Part shown: in pieces, positions 8,860-18,340 of the stretch
How the letters are laid out: each line of letters starts with the position of its first letter
Position numbering within the stretch: the first letter of the stretch is position 1
Assembly: GCF_000828085.3 (NCBI RefSeq)
Contig: NZ_JXCA02000019.1
Span: 235,437-284,354 of the forward strand
DNA length: 48,918 bases
Source: Scytonema tolypothrichoides VB-61278
GTDB lineage: Bacteria; Cyanobacteriota; Cyanobacteriia; Cyanobacteriales; Nostocaceae
Direction of reading: 5' to 3'
Made by a program: the position numbers and the translations under genes
Notes under the pieces: model-generated
The model's input: the letters and a program-made list of their open reading frames with translations, nothing else
What the model was told of the DNA's origin: nothing
Databases searched by the model: none

Positions 8860-9886
8860 GTTGTCACTGATGGATAGCTATGATGACTTTCTGCAGAAAC
8901 TCAAAGAACGCATCCTCAGTGCCCAAGTAAAGGCGGCATTGTCTGTTAACCGTGAGTTAGTATTACTCTATTGGTACATTGGGCACGAAATTTTAACACG
9001 ACAGCAGCAGCAGGGATGGGGTGCAAAGGTAATTGACAAGCTTGCAGCTGACTTACGCCAAGCTTTTCCACAGATGAAAGGATTCTCAGCACGTAACCTT
9101 AAGTATATAAGAGCTTTTGCTCAAGCGTACCCAGACGAAGAATTTGTGCAACAGGTTGTTGCACAAATTCCTTGGGGGCATAATGTCCGTATTTTAGATG
9201 CTGTGAAAGACTCTGAAGAACGCAAGTGGTACGTAGAACAAACCATCCAATATGGCTGGAGTCGCAATATTTTAGTTCATCAGATAGAAAGTGGGTTGTA
9301 CCATCGTCAGGGAAAGGCTGTTACTAACTTTGATCGTACTCTACCGAAGCCCCAATCAGAACTAGCCCAGCAATTATTAAAAGACCCTTACAATTTTGAT
9401 TTTCTCAGTTTAGGAGAAGAAGCGCAAGAACGAGATTTAGAAAAGGCTTTAATAGAGCAGATTCGCAAATTCTTATTGGAATTAGGGGTTGGTTTTGCCT
9501 TTATGGGAAGCCAATATCATTTGGAAGTTGGCGACCAAGATTTTTATATTGACTTGTTATTTTATCATGTACGCTTGCGCTGTTATGTGGTAATTGATTT
9601 GAAAATTGAAGAGTTTAAACCGGAATTTTCTGGGAAGATGAGTTTTTATGTTTCGGCAGTCGATGATTTATTGCGCCATCCCGATGATAAACCAACAATT
9701 GGCATGATTTTATGTAAAACTAAAAATCAGACAATTGTAGAATATGCTTTACGGGATATGAATAAACCGATTGGAGTTTCCACTTATCAGTTACGCGATG
9801 TTTTACCAGAACAATTGCGAGGAAGCTTACCAACTATTGAGCAGTTAGAGGCGCAGTTAGAGGCGTTGAATTTAGATATTGACTAG
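8849..9886 (+). CDS. DUF1016 (YhcG-type) PD-(D/E)xK nuclease
   Basis: This 345-residue protein has an N-terminal DUF1016 helical domain (about 10-150: [33 protein letters not shown] and [13 protein letters not shown]). A C-terminal PD-(D/E)xK nuclease core follows ([21 protein letters not shown], then [19 protein letters not shown]). YhcG-family proteins are often carried inside type I restriction loci and are predicted DNA-processing or anti-phage nucleases, but their role is not settled. The start at 8849 overlaps hsdM by 11 bases; an ATG at 8870 is an alternative. With the next gene it forms a unit inserted between hsdM and hsdS. It appears intact. Confidence 0.92.
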   Translation: MGNKLSLMDSYDDFLQKLKERILSAQVKAALSVNRELVLLYWYIGHEILTRQQQQGWGAKVIDKLAADLRQAFPQMKGFSARNLKYIRAFAQAYPDEEFVQQVVAQIPWGHNVRILDAVKDSEERKWYVEQTIQYGWSRNILVHQIESGLYHRQGKAVTNFDRTLPKPQSELAQQLLKDPYNFDFLSLGEEAQERDLEKALIEQIRKFLLELGVGFAFMGSQYHLEVGDQDFYIDLLFYHVRLRCYVVIDLKIEEFKPEFSGKMSFYVSAVDDLLRHPDDKPTIGMILCKTKNQTIVEYALRDMNKPIGVSTYQLRDVLPEQLRGSLPTIEQLEAQLEALNLDID

Positions 9887-9939
9887 TACTGTTATCTAAA
9901 TATTTGATTAGATGATTTGAGAACTAGGAGACCAAGATT

Positions 9940-10164
9940 ATGAGATGCGTAATTTGTAAGCATGGAGAAACTAAACCAGGTTTAGTAACTGTGACTTTGG
10001 AAAGAGACGAATGTATTGTAGTTTTTAAAAAAGTTCCAGCAGAGGTTTGTGATAACTGCGGAGAATATTATTTGAGCGATGCAACGACTGAACAAGTGCT
10101 AGAAAGAGCAGAAGTCGCTGTTAATAATGGGGCAGAAGTTGAGATTATTAGATATGCGGCGTAG
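9940..10164 (+). CDS. YgiT-type zinc-finger antitoxin (MqsA family), orphan
   Basis: This 74-residue protein starts MRCVICKHGETKPG and carries a second CxxC in VPAEVCDNCGEYYLSD. Together the two CxxC pairs form the zinc-binding YgiT/MqsA N-terminal domain. A short helical tail follows (TTEQVLERAEVAV). In known modules this protein follows a small DUF4258 or MqsR toxin. Here the upstream gene is the DUF1016 nuclease and no toxin-size ORF intervenes. Either the toxin has been lost, or the protein serves the nuclease or the restriction system. It lacks the C-terminal helix-turn-helix of full-length MqsA. The family call is secure, the role is not. Confidence 0.85.
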   Translation: MRCVICKHGETKPGLVTVTLERDECIVVFKKVPAEVCDNCGEYYLSDATTEQVLERAEVAVNNGAEVEIIRYAA

Positions 10165-10266
10165 TTTTTATTATGCAGCAGACTGCTGCACAAATCATTT
10201 ATGAAAAGTCTTTAATGAGGCGATCGCTTTATGAAAGATAGTCGGGTTTATCTGATTCACATTTGA

Positions 10267-10403
10267 GTAGGGGCGAAGGAAGTAGAAGATGATGATGAGG
10301 GTTTGAGGAGAAGATGTTGCATTTGACGGGGAAGTTTGAGGAGGCGGCAAGGTTGGAGGCGGTGATAAAGGAAAATTTGCGGGGGTTGGGATATGGAATC
10401 TAG
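10267..10403 (+). pseudogene. hsdM: Decayed duplicate of the hsdM 3' end
   Basis: This stretch aligns with the end of hsdM (8710-8858). It includes a 27-base identical run (TTTGAGGAGAAGATG...ATTTGACG) and the closing ATTTGCGGGGGTTGGG. By eye identity is roughly 85-90%. It has lost one G in the GATGAGGGG run, which shifts the frame, and 12 bases corresponding to LQQQ. Its reading frame would end at the TAG at 10401-10403, overlapping the hsdS ATG by 11 bases. The intact hsdM overlaps the DUF1016 gene in exactly the same way. It looks like the relic of the original hsdM-hsdS junction. Confidence 0.85.
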
Positions 10404-11775
10404 TTTACTTCCCAACAGATGGCAAATGACTACATTATCACTCATCGCTCGAAAAGATGGTCGTGGTTTGGTAGATGGTCCATTTGGTTCAAATTTACCT
10501 GCTTCTGAATATGTACCTGTAGGTGTACCAGTTATAAGAGGTGTAAACCTTTCGCTTGGGAGTGTCCGTTTTAAAGATGAGGAATTTGTTTTTGTCTGTG
10601 ATGAAACTGCTAAACGTCTAGAAAGAAGTTTATGCAGTTTTGATGACATAATTTTTACAAAAAAAGGTACACTTGGTCAGCTAGGAATAATACCACGAAC
10701 CCATCGTTATAAAAAGTTTTTAATTTCATCAAACCAGATGAAATTGTCTGTAGACCGAGAGATTGCAGATCCACTTTTCGTATACTATTACCTTTCATCT
10801 CCTACAAGTCGAGAAAAGATTATTCGAGACTCAGAAGCAACAGGAGTTCCTAAGACTAACCTTACATATCTCCGCACATTTCCAATTGTATTACCCCCCC
10901 TTCCCGAACAAAAAGCGATCGCCCACATCCTCGGAACCCTCGACGACAAAATCGAACTCAACCGCCAGATGAACAAAACGCTGGAAGCAATGGCGCGGGC
11001 AATTTTCAAGTCATGGTTTGTTGACTTTGACCCCGTACGCGCCAAAATGGAAGGACGACAACCAGTAGGAATGGATGCAGCGACGGCGGAACTTTTCCCG
11101 GATGAGTTTGAGGAGTCGGCGTTGGGGATGATTCCTAAGGGGTGGAATACAGTTCGTTTTGAGGATTTATTTCTTATTCCTTTAAGGAATGGGTTAACTA
11201 GACCAAAAGCAGTTCGTGGTCAGGGAACTTATATGGTTAATATGGGAGAGCTATTTGCATATCACCGAATTGGTGATATCGAGATGGATAGAGTCCCACT
11301 AACTGAATCAGAAGCTGAGAAAAATTTACTTCATACCGGAGATCTCTTATTTGCTCGACAGTCGTTGACTTTGGAAGGAGCAGGTCAATCCTCAATTGTC
11401 ATTGAAGCTAAAGAACCCCGTACCTTTGAAAGTCATCTGATTCGGTGTCGGCTAAATCCAGACAAAGCAGTCTCTTGGTACTACTTTTATTATTTTCAGT
11501 CGAATGAAGGACGAGGAAAGATTTGGTCATTAGTTGAGCAAGTAGCAGCCGCAGGTATTAGAGGTTCTGATTTGGCTAAACTAAACGTTTTGGCACCTGC
11601 TATTAAGATTCAGAGATGTTTTGGTGCTGTTGTTGAACCATTAGAGAAAAAAATGGCTTCAAATGATAGTGAATCTCGCACCCTCGCCACTATCCGCGAC
11701 ACCCTGCTCCCCAAACTCCTATCAGGCGAAATCCGGGTGAAAGAAGCACATAAAATAGTTGAAACACAACTTTAA
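10393..11775 (+). CDS. hsdS: Type I restriction specificity subunit (HsdS)
   Basis: HsdS recognises the bipartite DNA target and holds the HsdM and HsdR subunits. This 460-residue protein has the usual layout. A first target-recognition domain (about 1-165) contains GPFGSNLPASEYVPVGVPVIRG. A central conserved helix follows (LPEQKAIAHILGTLDDKIELNRQMNKTLEAMARAIFKSWFVDFDPVRAKM). A second recognition domain (about 250-420) and a distal helix ending TLATIRDTLLPKLLSGEIRV complete it. Length and both helices indicate a full, functional protein. The ATG overlaps the hsdM relic. The stop overlaps the next ATG (TAATG), so the downstream DUF4365 gene is translationally coupled. Target sequence cannot be predicted. 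Confidence 0.96.
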   Translation: MESSLLPNRWQMTTLSLIARKDGRGLVDGPFGSNLPASEYVPVGVPVIRGVNLSLGSVRFKDEEFVFVCDETAKRLERSLCSFDDIIFTKKGTLGQLGIIPRTHRYKKFLISSNQMKLSVDREIADPLFVYYYLSSPTSREKIIRDSEATGVPKTNLTYLRTFPIVLPPLPEQKAIAHILGTLDDKIELNRQMNKTLEAMARAIFKSWFVDFDPVRAKMEGRQPVGMDAATAELFPDEFEESALGMIPKGWNTVRFEDLFLIPLRNGLTRPKAVRGQGTYMVNMGELFAYHRIGDIEMDRVPLTESEAEKNLLHTGDLLFARQSLTLEGAGQSSIVIEAKEPRTFESHLIRCRLNPDKAVSWYYFYYFQSNEGRGKIWSLVEQVAAAGIRGSDLAKLNVLAPAIKIQRCFGAVVEPLEKKMASNDSESRTLATIRDTLLPKLLSGEIRVKEAHKIVETQL

Positions 11776-12269
11776 TGGACATCAACCAACAAAAAGAACA
11801 ATTTAGCATTACTTACATACGAGCAATTGCCGCAGTTGCAGGCTATTCTTTATATAGACCAGAAATAGATAACGACAGCGTAGATTTAGGCATCGTTGCT
11901 AGAGGTGGTACAGGAATCATCCTTTCACCTAGACTGGAATTGCAATTAAAATGTACAGCAAGAGATATTCTCGACAACAACTGCATTAGATATCCCCTCA
12001 ATCTCAAAAATTATATTGATTTGAAAATAAATGCTTTAGTACCTCGTATTTTAGTTGTCGTTTTAGTTCCAGAAAATATAGCTGACTGGTTAAAACAAAC
12101 AGAAGAGGAACTGTGCCTTAGACATTGTGCCTACTGGGTTTCATTGCGAGGAATGCCAGACACCGAGAATACAACAAATGTTACTATTGAAATACCCCGC
12201 AGCAATCAGTTTACACCAGAAGCGCTCCAAGCCATCATCCAACGTATTAGTTTTGGAGATTTACCATGA
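11775..12269 (+). CDS. DUF4365 predicted nuclease-like protein
   Basis: This 164-residue protein starts DINQQKEQFSITYIRAIAAVAGYSLYRPEIDNDSVDLGI and continues to LELQLKCT. The pattern is that of DUF4365, a family with a PD-(D/E)xK-like core (D in VDLGI, E and K in LELQLK). It overlaps hsdS by one base and the next gene by four, so all three are one translational unit. DUF4365 proteins are often found in defence or restriction loci, where the molecular role is not established. No transmembrane segment is present. A link with the type I complex is inferred from gene order. Confidence 0.8.
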   Translation: MDINQQKEQFSITYIRAIAAVAGYSLYRPEIDNDSVDLGIVARGGTGIILSPRLELQLKCTARDILDNNCIRYPLNLKNYIDLKINALVPRILVVVLVPENIADWLKQTEEELCLRHCAYWVSLRGMPDTENTTNVTIEIPRSNQFTPEALQAIIQRISFGDLP

Positions 12270-12799
12270 AAGTTACCATACGAGATAGCCAAATTCTCAA
12301 AACTGTTAAGGCTGATGTGTTACAGGCGCACTTGCAAGAAACAGGTTGGCATGAAATCGGGCGAATTTATCATGATGCAGGGGCAATTTGGCGATTGCAA
12401 AAAGACTCTTCAAATGAATATGAAATATTGCTACCCCTCCAGCAAAGTTTAGGTGATTATGCTGCGAGAATCAGCGACGCACTGAAAATCTTAGAAGAAG
12501 TAGAAAATCGCTCTCAATTGGAAATTTTAAGTGAACTCATTACAAATTATCCCAATTTCACTGTCAAAGGAGTGGTCATGCACATTGAAACTCCTAAAAA
12601 TGAGAAACTGGGTGGTGAAATTACTTTATTATGTACGTTCTTTGATAAATTACAGCAAATTCAAACCGAACTTGCCAACCATGATTATATTTTGGCTATA
12701 AAAGCTTATCAAGAGCGTTTGCCGATTCTTTGTACCGGTGATTTGGTGAAAAAAGACCATCATTTTGTCTTGGAAAACTCGAGAAATTTTCAAATCTAA
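12266..12799 (+). CDS. Uncharacterised partner of the DUF4365 protein
   Basis: I do not recognise a domain in this 177-residue protein. It begins MKVTIRDSQILKTVKADVLQAHLQETGWHEIGR, followed by AIWRLQKDSSNEYEILLPL and a helical segment with ISDALKILEEVENRSQLEIL. A beta-rich C-terminus ends with a short basic stretch. An ATGA overlap couples it to DUF4365, which suggests the two act together. It is soluble and has no visible catalytic motif. It sits between hsdS and hsdR, where small accessory genes of restriction systems accumulate. Confidence 0.8.
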   Translation: MKVTIRDSQILKTVKADVLQAHLQETGWHEIGRIYHDAGAIWRLQKDSSNEYEILLPLQQSLGDYAARISDALKILEEVENRSQLEILSELITNYPNFTVKGVVMHIETPKNEKLGGEITLLCTFFDKLQQIQTELANHDYILAIKAYQERLPILCTGDLVKKDHHFVLENSRNFQI

Positions 12800-12832
12800 A
12801 ATATCTAAAAACTAGAGCTTTTGGTAATTTAT

Positions 12833-12991
12833 ATGAAACAACCAGAAGTCCAGGAAAATCTTACTCAAATAGATTACAACCCAGTACCAAATAAATCCTC
12901 ATTCCGCGTGTATCTCCGTGCTAAATTCAAAGGACGTGGAAAACCTTTACCGTATATTTTGGACGAAGAAGAAAAAAATGAGCCAAAATAG
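12833..12991 (+). CDS. Small ORF (52 residues) between the DUF4365 pair and hsdR
   Basis: The ATG at 12833 opens a 52-codon frame ending with TAG at 12989-12991. The product begins MKQPEVQENLTQIDYNPVPN, continues SSFRVYLRAKFKGRGKPLPY and has an acidic end (ILDEEEKNEPK). The amino-acid composition is balanced, unlike random translation. The gene lies 33 bases after the preceding stop and 33 bases before hsdR, in the same direction. No clear Shine-Dalgarno is seen. The role is unknown. It could be an accessory protein or a translational link to hsdR. I consider it probably real. Confidence 0.55.
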   Translation: MKQPEVQENLTQIDYNPVPNKSSFRVYLRAKFKGRGKPLPYILDEEEKNEPK

Positions 12992-13024
12992 ATACCAATA
13001 GCCAGCGTCAAAGGAATCATAGCG

Positions 13025-16000
13025 GTGTCAGGAAGATTTACAGAAAGCATCGTTGAACAAGCAACTCTAGAATGGTTTGAACAACTAGACTACACCACTC
13101 TCCACGCCTCAGAAATTGCCCCTGACACTTCCAACTCTGAACGCCAAACCTACGCTGATGTTGTCCTCACTAACCGTCTGCGTTCATCGCTAGAAAAAAT
13201 TAACCCCAAAATTCCCACCGACGCGATCGAAGAAGCTATCCGCAAACTCACCCGCAGCGAAACACCGAGTTTATTTGAAAATAACCGCCGCTTCCACAAA
13301 TTCCTCACCGATGGCGTAGATGTGGAGTATCAAACGTCAGAAAGAATTGTCTATGACAAAGTGAAATTAATTGACTTTGCTCATCCAGAAAACAACGACT
13401 GGCTTGTCGTTAATCAGTTTACTGTTATTCAAGATAAAAAAGAACGCCGTCCTGATGTTGTTGTCTTTATCAACGGCTTACCCTTAGCAGTCATTGAACT
13501 CAAAAACCCAATCGTCGAAAACGCCACCATCAAAAGCGCGTTCAACCAATTACAAACTTACAAAAATGATATCCCCGTCTTATTTCCCTACAACGAAATT
13601 CTCGTAGTTTCCGACGGTACAGAAGCTAGAGTCGGAACCCTCACGGCTGACTGGGAACGGTTTATGCCTTGGCGTACCATAGAAGGAGATGAACTTGCAC
13701 CCAAAAAGACGGCGGAATTAGAAGTTTTAATCAAAGGCATCTTTGAAAAGCACCGCTTTCTCGACTTACTCCAACACTTCATCGTCTTTGAAGTAGACGG
13801 CAGTCATATCATCAAAAAAATCGCAGGTTATCATCAATTTCACGCTGTCAACAAAGCTATCACTTCCACAATTCAAGCGATTTCCCCAAGTGGCGATCGC
13901 CGCGTTGGTGTCGTCTGGCATACTCAAGGCAGCGGGAAAAGTCTCACAATGGCGTTCTATGCCGGAAAGATTATCCAACATCCGGCGATGGCAAACCCCA
14001 CGTTAGTTATTGTCTGCGATCGCAACGACTTAGACGAGCAACTTTTTGGTACCTTCGCTTTCTGTTCCGACTTACTCCGCCAAAACCCCACTCAAGCAGA
14101 AGACACAGAACACCTGCAAGAACTTCTCAAAGTTGCTTCCGGTGGCGTCATCTTTACCACTCTACAAAAATTCCAACCTCAACGCGGCGAGAAATACGAG
14201 GAACTTTCATCGCGTCACAATATCATCGTCATCGCTGACGAAGCGCACCGTTCCCAGTACGGCTTAAAATCTCGCGTCGTCACAAACCACAAAAATACCG
14301 AAGCTTATATTTCCTACGGTTTCGCCCAACATCTCCGCGACGCTTTACCCAACGCCTCGTTCATCGGCTTTACCGGAACCCCAATTGAAGAAGCAGATAA
14401 AAACACCGCCGCTGTCTTTGGCGACTACATCGACATCTACGATATTCAACAAGCCGTAGAAGATGAAGCCACTGTTCCCATTTACTATGAAGGACGACTG
14501 GCAAAACTGGAACTCAACGAAAGCGAACGTCCCAAAATTGATCCAGGTTTTGAGGAAATCACAGAAGACGAGGAACAGACAACCAAAGAGAAACTTAAGA
14601 GTAAATGGGCAAAGTTAGAAGTTTTGGTTGGTTCCCAGAAACGCATCGCCCTTATAGCCAAAGATATAGTCGAGCATTTCGAGAATCGCCTCTCTACTTT
14701 AGACGGTAAAGCAATGATTGTCTGTATGAGCAGGCGTATCTGTGTAGACTTACATAACGAAATTATCAAACTTCGTCCTGACTGGCATCACCCCGACGAC
14801 GACAAAGGCGCAATCAAAGTCGTCATGACAGGTTCGGCGGCGGACGAACAAGCCTTACAACCTCACATCCGCAGCAAAGCCAGACGCAAAGAACTAGCGA
14901 AACGCTTTAAGAACCCCGGCGATGAGATGAAATTGGTGATTGTGCGGGATATGTGGCTCACTGGGTTTGATGCCCCGTGCTTGCATACTATATATATAGA
15001 TAAACCAATGCGCGGTCATGGGTTGATGCAAGCGATCGCCAGAGTTAACCGCGTCTTCAAAGATAAACCTGGTGGCTTGGTGGTAGACTATCTCGGCATT
15101 GCTGAACAATTAAAAGCAGCCCTTGCCGCTTACACCGAAGCCGACAGAGAAAAAACTGGCATTCCTCAAGAAGAAGCTGTGGAAGTCATGCAGACAAAAT
15201 ATCAAACTGTCTGCGAAATGTTCGAGGGATTCAATTACAGTAAATTTTTTGATGGTACGCCGGCACTGCGATTATCTATTATTCCATTGTCTTTAGACCA
15301 CATTCTCTCACAAAAAGAACATGGCAAGCAAAAATATCTTAAAGCCGTTACAGAACTTAGCAAAGCCTTTGCTTTAGCAGTTCCCCACGAAGACGCCTTG
15401 AAAATTCGCGATGAAGTCGGTTTCTTCCAAGCTATCCGCGCCGCGATGCTGAAACATACCACCCTTAGCGGGAAAAGTCCTGAAGATTTAGACACCGCCG
15501 TACAACAAATAGTCTCCAAATCCGTAGATAGTAATCAAGTCGTAGACATCTTCACCGCCGCAGGGTTGCACAAACCCGATATTTCTATCCTCTCGGATGA
15601 ATTTTTAGCAGAGGTGCGCGGTTTACCTCAGCGACACTTGGCTTTGGAGATGTTGCACAAGCTGATTCATGATGAGATTAAAGTGCGATCGCATCGCAAT
15701 CTCGTTCAGTCCCGTTCTTTCGCCCAAATGCTAGAGCAAACAATTCAAAGATACCAGAACCGCTCGATTGAAACAACCCAGGTGATGAGTGAATTGATAG
15801 AACTAGCAAAGGAAATTCGCCTCGCTGCAAGCCGAGGCGAAAACCTGGGGTTAACTGAAGATGAACTTGCTTTTTATGATGCTTTGGATGTAAACGATAC
15901 TTCTGTCAGCGCTTTGGGTGATGAAACATTGAGGGCGATCGCCCGCGAATTAGTACAGACACTCCGCCGCAACGTCACCATCGATTGGACGCAGAAAGAA

Positions 16001-16135
16001 AGTGTCAAGGCGAACCTGCGACGGTTAGTCAAGCGCTTGTTACGCAAATACGGTTACCCGCCAGAAAAGCAGGAAAAGGCGACGGTAACAGTGCTGGAAC
16101 AAGCGGAGTCAGTCTGTAAAGATTGGGCTGCGTGA
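13025..16135 (+). CDS. hsdR: Type I restriction endonuclease subunit (HsdR)
   Basis: HsdR is the ATP-dependent translocase and nuclease of the R2M2S complex. This 1036-residue protein has an N-terminal PD-(D/E)xK nuclease (D144 in PDVVVF, E158-L-K160 in VIELKN). A superfamily-2 motor follows: Walker A TQGSGKS with K305, DEAH at 405-408, and the motif III segment GFTGTP. The second RecA domain has [10 protein letters not shown] and the motif VI segment [13 protein letters not shown]-terminal helical HsdM-binding region follows. The start is GTG at 13025 with AAAGGA upstream. Every catalytic motif seen is intact, so the system is probably active. The gene contains several HIP1 sites, so its base use resembles the host. 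Confidence 0.97.
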   Translation: MSGRFTESIVEQATLEWFEQLDYTTLHASEIAPDTSNSERQTYADVVLTNRLRSSLEKINPKIPTDAIEEAIRKLTRSETPSLFENNRRFHKFLTDGVDVEYQTSERIVYDKVKLIDFAHPENNDWLVVNQFTVIQDKKERRPDVVVFINGLPLAVIELKNPIVENATIKSAFNQLQTYKNDIPVLFPYNEILVVSDGTEARVGTLTADWERFMPWRTIEGDELAPKKTAELEVLIKGIFEKHRFLDLLQHFIVFEVDGSHIIKKIAGYHQFHAVNKAITSTIQAISPSGDRRVGVVWHTQGSGKSLTMAFYAGKIIQHPAMANPTLVIVCDRNDLDEQLFGTFAFCSDLLRQNPTQAEDTEHLQELLKVASGGVIFTTLQKFQPQRGEKYEELSSRHNIIVIADEAHRSQYGLKSRVVTNHKNTEAYISYGFAQHLRDALPNASFIGFTGTPIEEADKNTAAVFGDYIDIYDIQQAVEDEATVPIYYEGRLAKLELNESERPKIDPGFEEITEDEEQTTKEKLKSKWAKLEVLVGSQKRIALIAKDIVEHFENRLSTLDGKAMIVCMSRRICVDLHNEIIKLRPDWHHPDDDKGAIKVVMTGSAADEQALQPHIRSKARRKELAKRFKNPGDEMKLVIVRDMWLTGFDAPCLHTIYIDKPMRGHGLMQAIARVNRVFKDKPGGLVVDYLGIAEQLKAALAAYTEADREKTGIPQEEAVEVMQTKYQTVCEMFEGFNYSKFFDGTPALRLSIIPLSLDHILSQKEHGKQKYLKAVTELSKAFALAVPHEDALKIRDEVGFFQAIRAAMLKHTTLSGKSPEDLDTAVQQIVSKSVDSNQVVDIFTAAGLHKPDISILSDEFLAEVRGLPQRHLALEMLHKLIHDEIKVRSHRNLVQSRSFAQMLEQTIQRYQNRSIETTQVMSELIELAKEIRLAASRGENLGLTEDELAFYDALDVNDTSVSALGDETLRAIARELVQTLRRNVTIDWTQKESVKANLRRLVKRLLRKYGYPPEKQEKATVTVLEQAESVCKDWAA

Positions 16136-16612
16136 AGTCACAACTCTTCTTGGCGCTGCTTTCCAAGTGTCCTCCCCAACCTACTAAGGTTTTTGGCATT
16201 AACAGAACGCAAGCCAAGTTTCAAACAGTGATCAGTTATCAGTTATCAAGGAAGCGCCGCAGTTATCAGTTATCAAGGAAGCGCAGCAGGAAACGGACTC
16301 GTCCAGCGTAGGTAGCTGTTGAACCCCCAACTTCAACCCACCACCATAAGAGGTGGGGGACTCTCGCTGCCAAAAAGAAGTGAACAGTGAGTAATTATTT
16401 AATTGTTCACTGTTCACTGATAACTGTTGAATGCTAGATAAAAAAAAGATCAGTGCACAGTAGTAGCAAAGACTAGAAACCCTGGAAAAAGGAGACTTTG
16501 ACTTTTATTTCGTTATTTAAAAGTATTTTTTTTAACAATGTGGCAACGGATTCTACGACAACGGGTTTCCCCTCTACTATGTTGTATAGCAAGTTTTTGA
16601 GGAGCTTTGGGA
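16136..16612 (+). other. Intergenic region hsdR-rpiA
   Basis: No credible gene is present in 477 bases. The first part holds a dispersed repeat (ATCAGTTATCAAGGAAGCGC, twice, at about 16230-16320) that recurs inverted near 24698-24755. Next come a GAGGTGGGGGACTCTC tract and a GTTCACTGTTCACTG repeat. The last part, from about 16490, is the rpiA leader with a GAGGAG ribosome-binding site at 16599-16604. Confidence 0.6.
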
Positions 16613-17323
16613 ATGACAGCAGCAACAGACCCCGTAAAGTTGAGCAAGCAGGAAGTTGGCAGAGCTGCCGCCGCCCTGGTACAATCAGGTTCTATTGTTG
16701 GGTTGGGTACGGGGTCAACGACAGCATATGCAATTGAGTTTATAGGCGATCGCCTCAAATCAGGCGAACTCAAAGATATCGTTGGTGTCCCCACTTCGTT
16801 TCAAGCAGAAGTGCTGGCGAAGAAGTACGGTATTCCACTCACCACTCTAGACGCGATTGACCACATTGATATTGCAATTGATGGTGCAGATGAAGTTGAT
16901 CCACAAAAAAATTTGATTAAAGGTGGTGGTGCAGCACATACCCGCGAAAAGGTAGTAGATTATTTAGCCAGTCGATTCATTGTCGTCGTCGATGGTGGCA
17001 AATTAGTTGACCGACTGGGTTCTGTTTTTCCAGTTCCTGTAGAAGTGATACCAATGGCTGTGACTCCCGTCACACTGGCACTTGAAAAACTTGGTGGCAA
17101 ACCAGAACTGCGTATGGGTGTGAAAAAAGCTGGTCCAGTGATTACCGACCAAGGCAATATGGTTATAGATGTCAAATTTGACACGATTGATGACCCAGAA
17201 AATCTAGAAAAAATACTGAATAATATTCCCGGCGTGTTGGAAAATGGTATCTTCGTCAACTGCGCTGATGTAGTGTTGGTAGGCGAAGTCAAAGATGGTC
17301 AGCCTGTCGTCAGGGAATTATAG
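16613..17323 (+). CDS. rpiA: Ribose-5-phosphate isomerase A
   Basis: RpiA interconverts ribose-5-phosphate and ribulose-5-phosphate in the Calvin cycle and the pentose phosphate pathway. The 236-residue protein shows the family motifs [14 protein letters not shown] near the N-terminus, [26 protein letters not shown] (substrate-binding loop with catalytic Asp/Glu and Lys) and [11 protein letters not shown]. It ends with a typical [11 protein letters not shown] segment. The frame is open from a TTG at 16607, but the ATG at 16613 lies 8 bases after a GAGGAG ribosome-binding site and is the better start. It stands alone as a transcription unit. Confidence 0.97.
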   Translation: MTAATDPVKLSKQEVGRAAAALVQSGSIVGLGTGSTTAYAIEFIGDRLKSGELKDIVGVPTSFQAEVLAKKYGIPLTTLDAIDHIDIAIDGADEVDPQKNLIKGGGAAHTREKVVDYLASRFIVVVDGGKLVDRLGSVFPVPVEVIPMAVTPVTLALEKLGGKPELRMGVKKAGPVITDQGNMVIDVKFDTIDDPENLEKILNNIPGVLENGIFVNCADVVLVGEVKDGQPVVREL

Positions 17324-17576
17324 CAGTTTGAAGTGAGTATAGGGGTGCACAGGCGCTGCGGCCTTGCGCCCCGGAAAAATTCAAAATATACCTACGCACA
17401 CCCTAGGCAAAGTGTGCAACTGCTCTCCACGAGAAAAGTTAGGGATGTGAGGGAATAAGGGAATAAGAAAATAAATGCATTTTCCTTATACCCCTACATT
17501 CCTATGAAACCTTTATTAAACTTTGTTCTAAGTATGTGGCTATACAAAACCACAAGTCACTTTATTATTTTTGTAT

Positions 17577-17816
17577 TTAATCTTGTCTATAAGTATTATT
17601 TTTAACATCCATTAACCAAATTTTTTCTAGAAAAGCAATTCTTCTACGGTAAACAGCAACACGAGACTTTTTATAAGTAATTATTCCTAGTAAAACAAAC
17701 AGAGGAAAGGAAATGATAGACAACCCTATGAGATTATTAGTATGGGCATCAGTAGAACCCTTAGAGTGAGTATTTGAGGGGTCAGTTGTTGGCTGAGTGC
17801 TAAAGTAATGCGGCAT
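17577..17816 (-). CDS. Small single-pass membrane protein
   Basis: This 79-residue protein has a polar N-terminus (MPHYFSTQPTTDPSNTHSKG). One transmembrane helix follows (about 29-48, LIGLSIISFPLFVLLGIITY), then a basic stretch KKSRVAVYRRRIAFLEKIWLMDV that would lie in the cytoplasm. A GGAGGT ribosome-binding site lies 4 bases before the ATG (complement of 17821-17826), which strongly supports translation. The family is not recognised with certainty. The layout, a helix followed by an arginine-rich R-R-R-x-A-x-L-E amphipathic segment, suggests a membrane-bound regulator or assembly factor. Confidence 0.65.
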   Translation of the reverse strand: MPHYFSTQPTTDPSNTHSKGSTDAHTNNLIGLSIISFPLFVLLGIITYKKSRVAVYRRRIAFLEKIWLMDVKNNTYRQD

Positions 17817-18122
17817 TAATACCTCCAGAGATTATAGTTCTACTAATAAAGCTTCAAGGGGAACGTTTTATTTTTCGCACAAGTTGAGGATTTTCCGGAT
17901 GTATCCGGACTCTTGTTACTCAAACAATGAGTATTTCTAGTTCTCATAGTCAATATCTTCGCCAAAATGCCCTCACTTTTTAAGAGTGGGGCACTACAAA
18001 CAATAGCCGTAAGGCGTGACCGTTCCCATTAGGGCTACGTCTCTACAGTGTATTACAGGCAACCGAGAAGCGCTATATACTTACACGGTGACAAAATGCT
18101 TTGACCGTATGCGTTTACAGAC

Positions 18123-18160
18123 ATGCTGCTTTGTATGCCTGCAGGTATACAAAGCAGCAT
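18123..18160. repeat. 38-bp near-perfect palindrome
   Basis: The arms ATGCTGCTTTGTAT and ATACAAAGCAGCAT are perfectly complementary. The centre GCCTGCAGGT is itself palindromic apart from one mismatched pair, so 18 of 19 pairs match. No T-run follows. It could be a cruciform, a dimeric-protein binding site or a repeat-family member. Confidence 0.85.
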
Positions 18161-18212
18161 CTTGTGGAGGAGAGATCCAAAGGGTTATCCCGTTCAGTTC
18201 TCTGGGCTGTTA

Positions 18213-18340
18213 TAAGTAAGTCGGCACAATAAAACCAATGTATGTTGAGTTTTGTAAAAACTGTGAAATAACCTATTTCTAAGCTGTTTGCTAATTTTAC
18301 ATTTCGTTACATAGGTGATTTTTTAACGCCGACTTACTTA
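18213..18340. mobile_element. MITE-like element with 13-bp terminal inverted repeats
   Basis: TAAGTAAGTCGGC at 18213-18225 is matched by its perfect inverse GCCGACTTACTTA at 18328-18340. The 128-bp interior is AT-rich and non-coding. TA at both ends is compatible with the TA target duplication of IS630/Tc1-type elements, for which short non-autonomous derivatives are known in Nostocales. No transposase is present in the window. Confidence 0.65.

Noticed and set aside
7300-16135. Inactive restriction system
   Set aside because: HsdM, HsdS and HsdR all retain full length and catalytic motifs; only the duplicated hsdM end is decayed.
18016-18219. 67-codon frame across the 38-bp palindrome
   Set aside because: Its cysteine-rich product is a by-product of the palindrome, and it ends in the MITE-like element.
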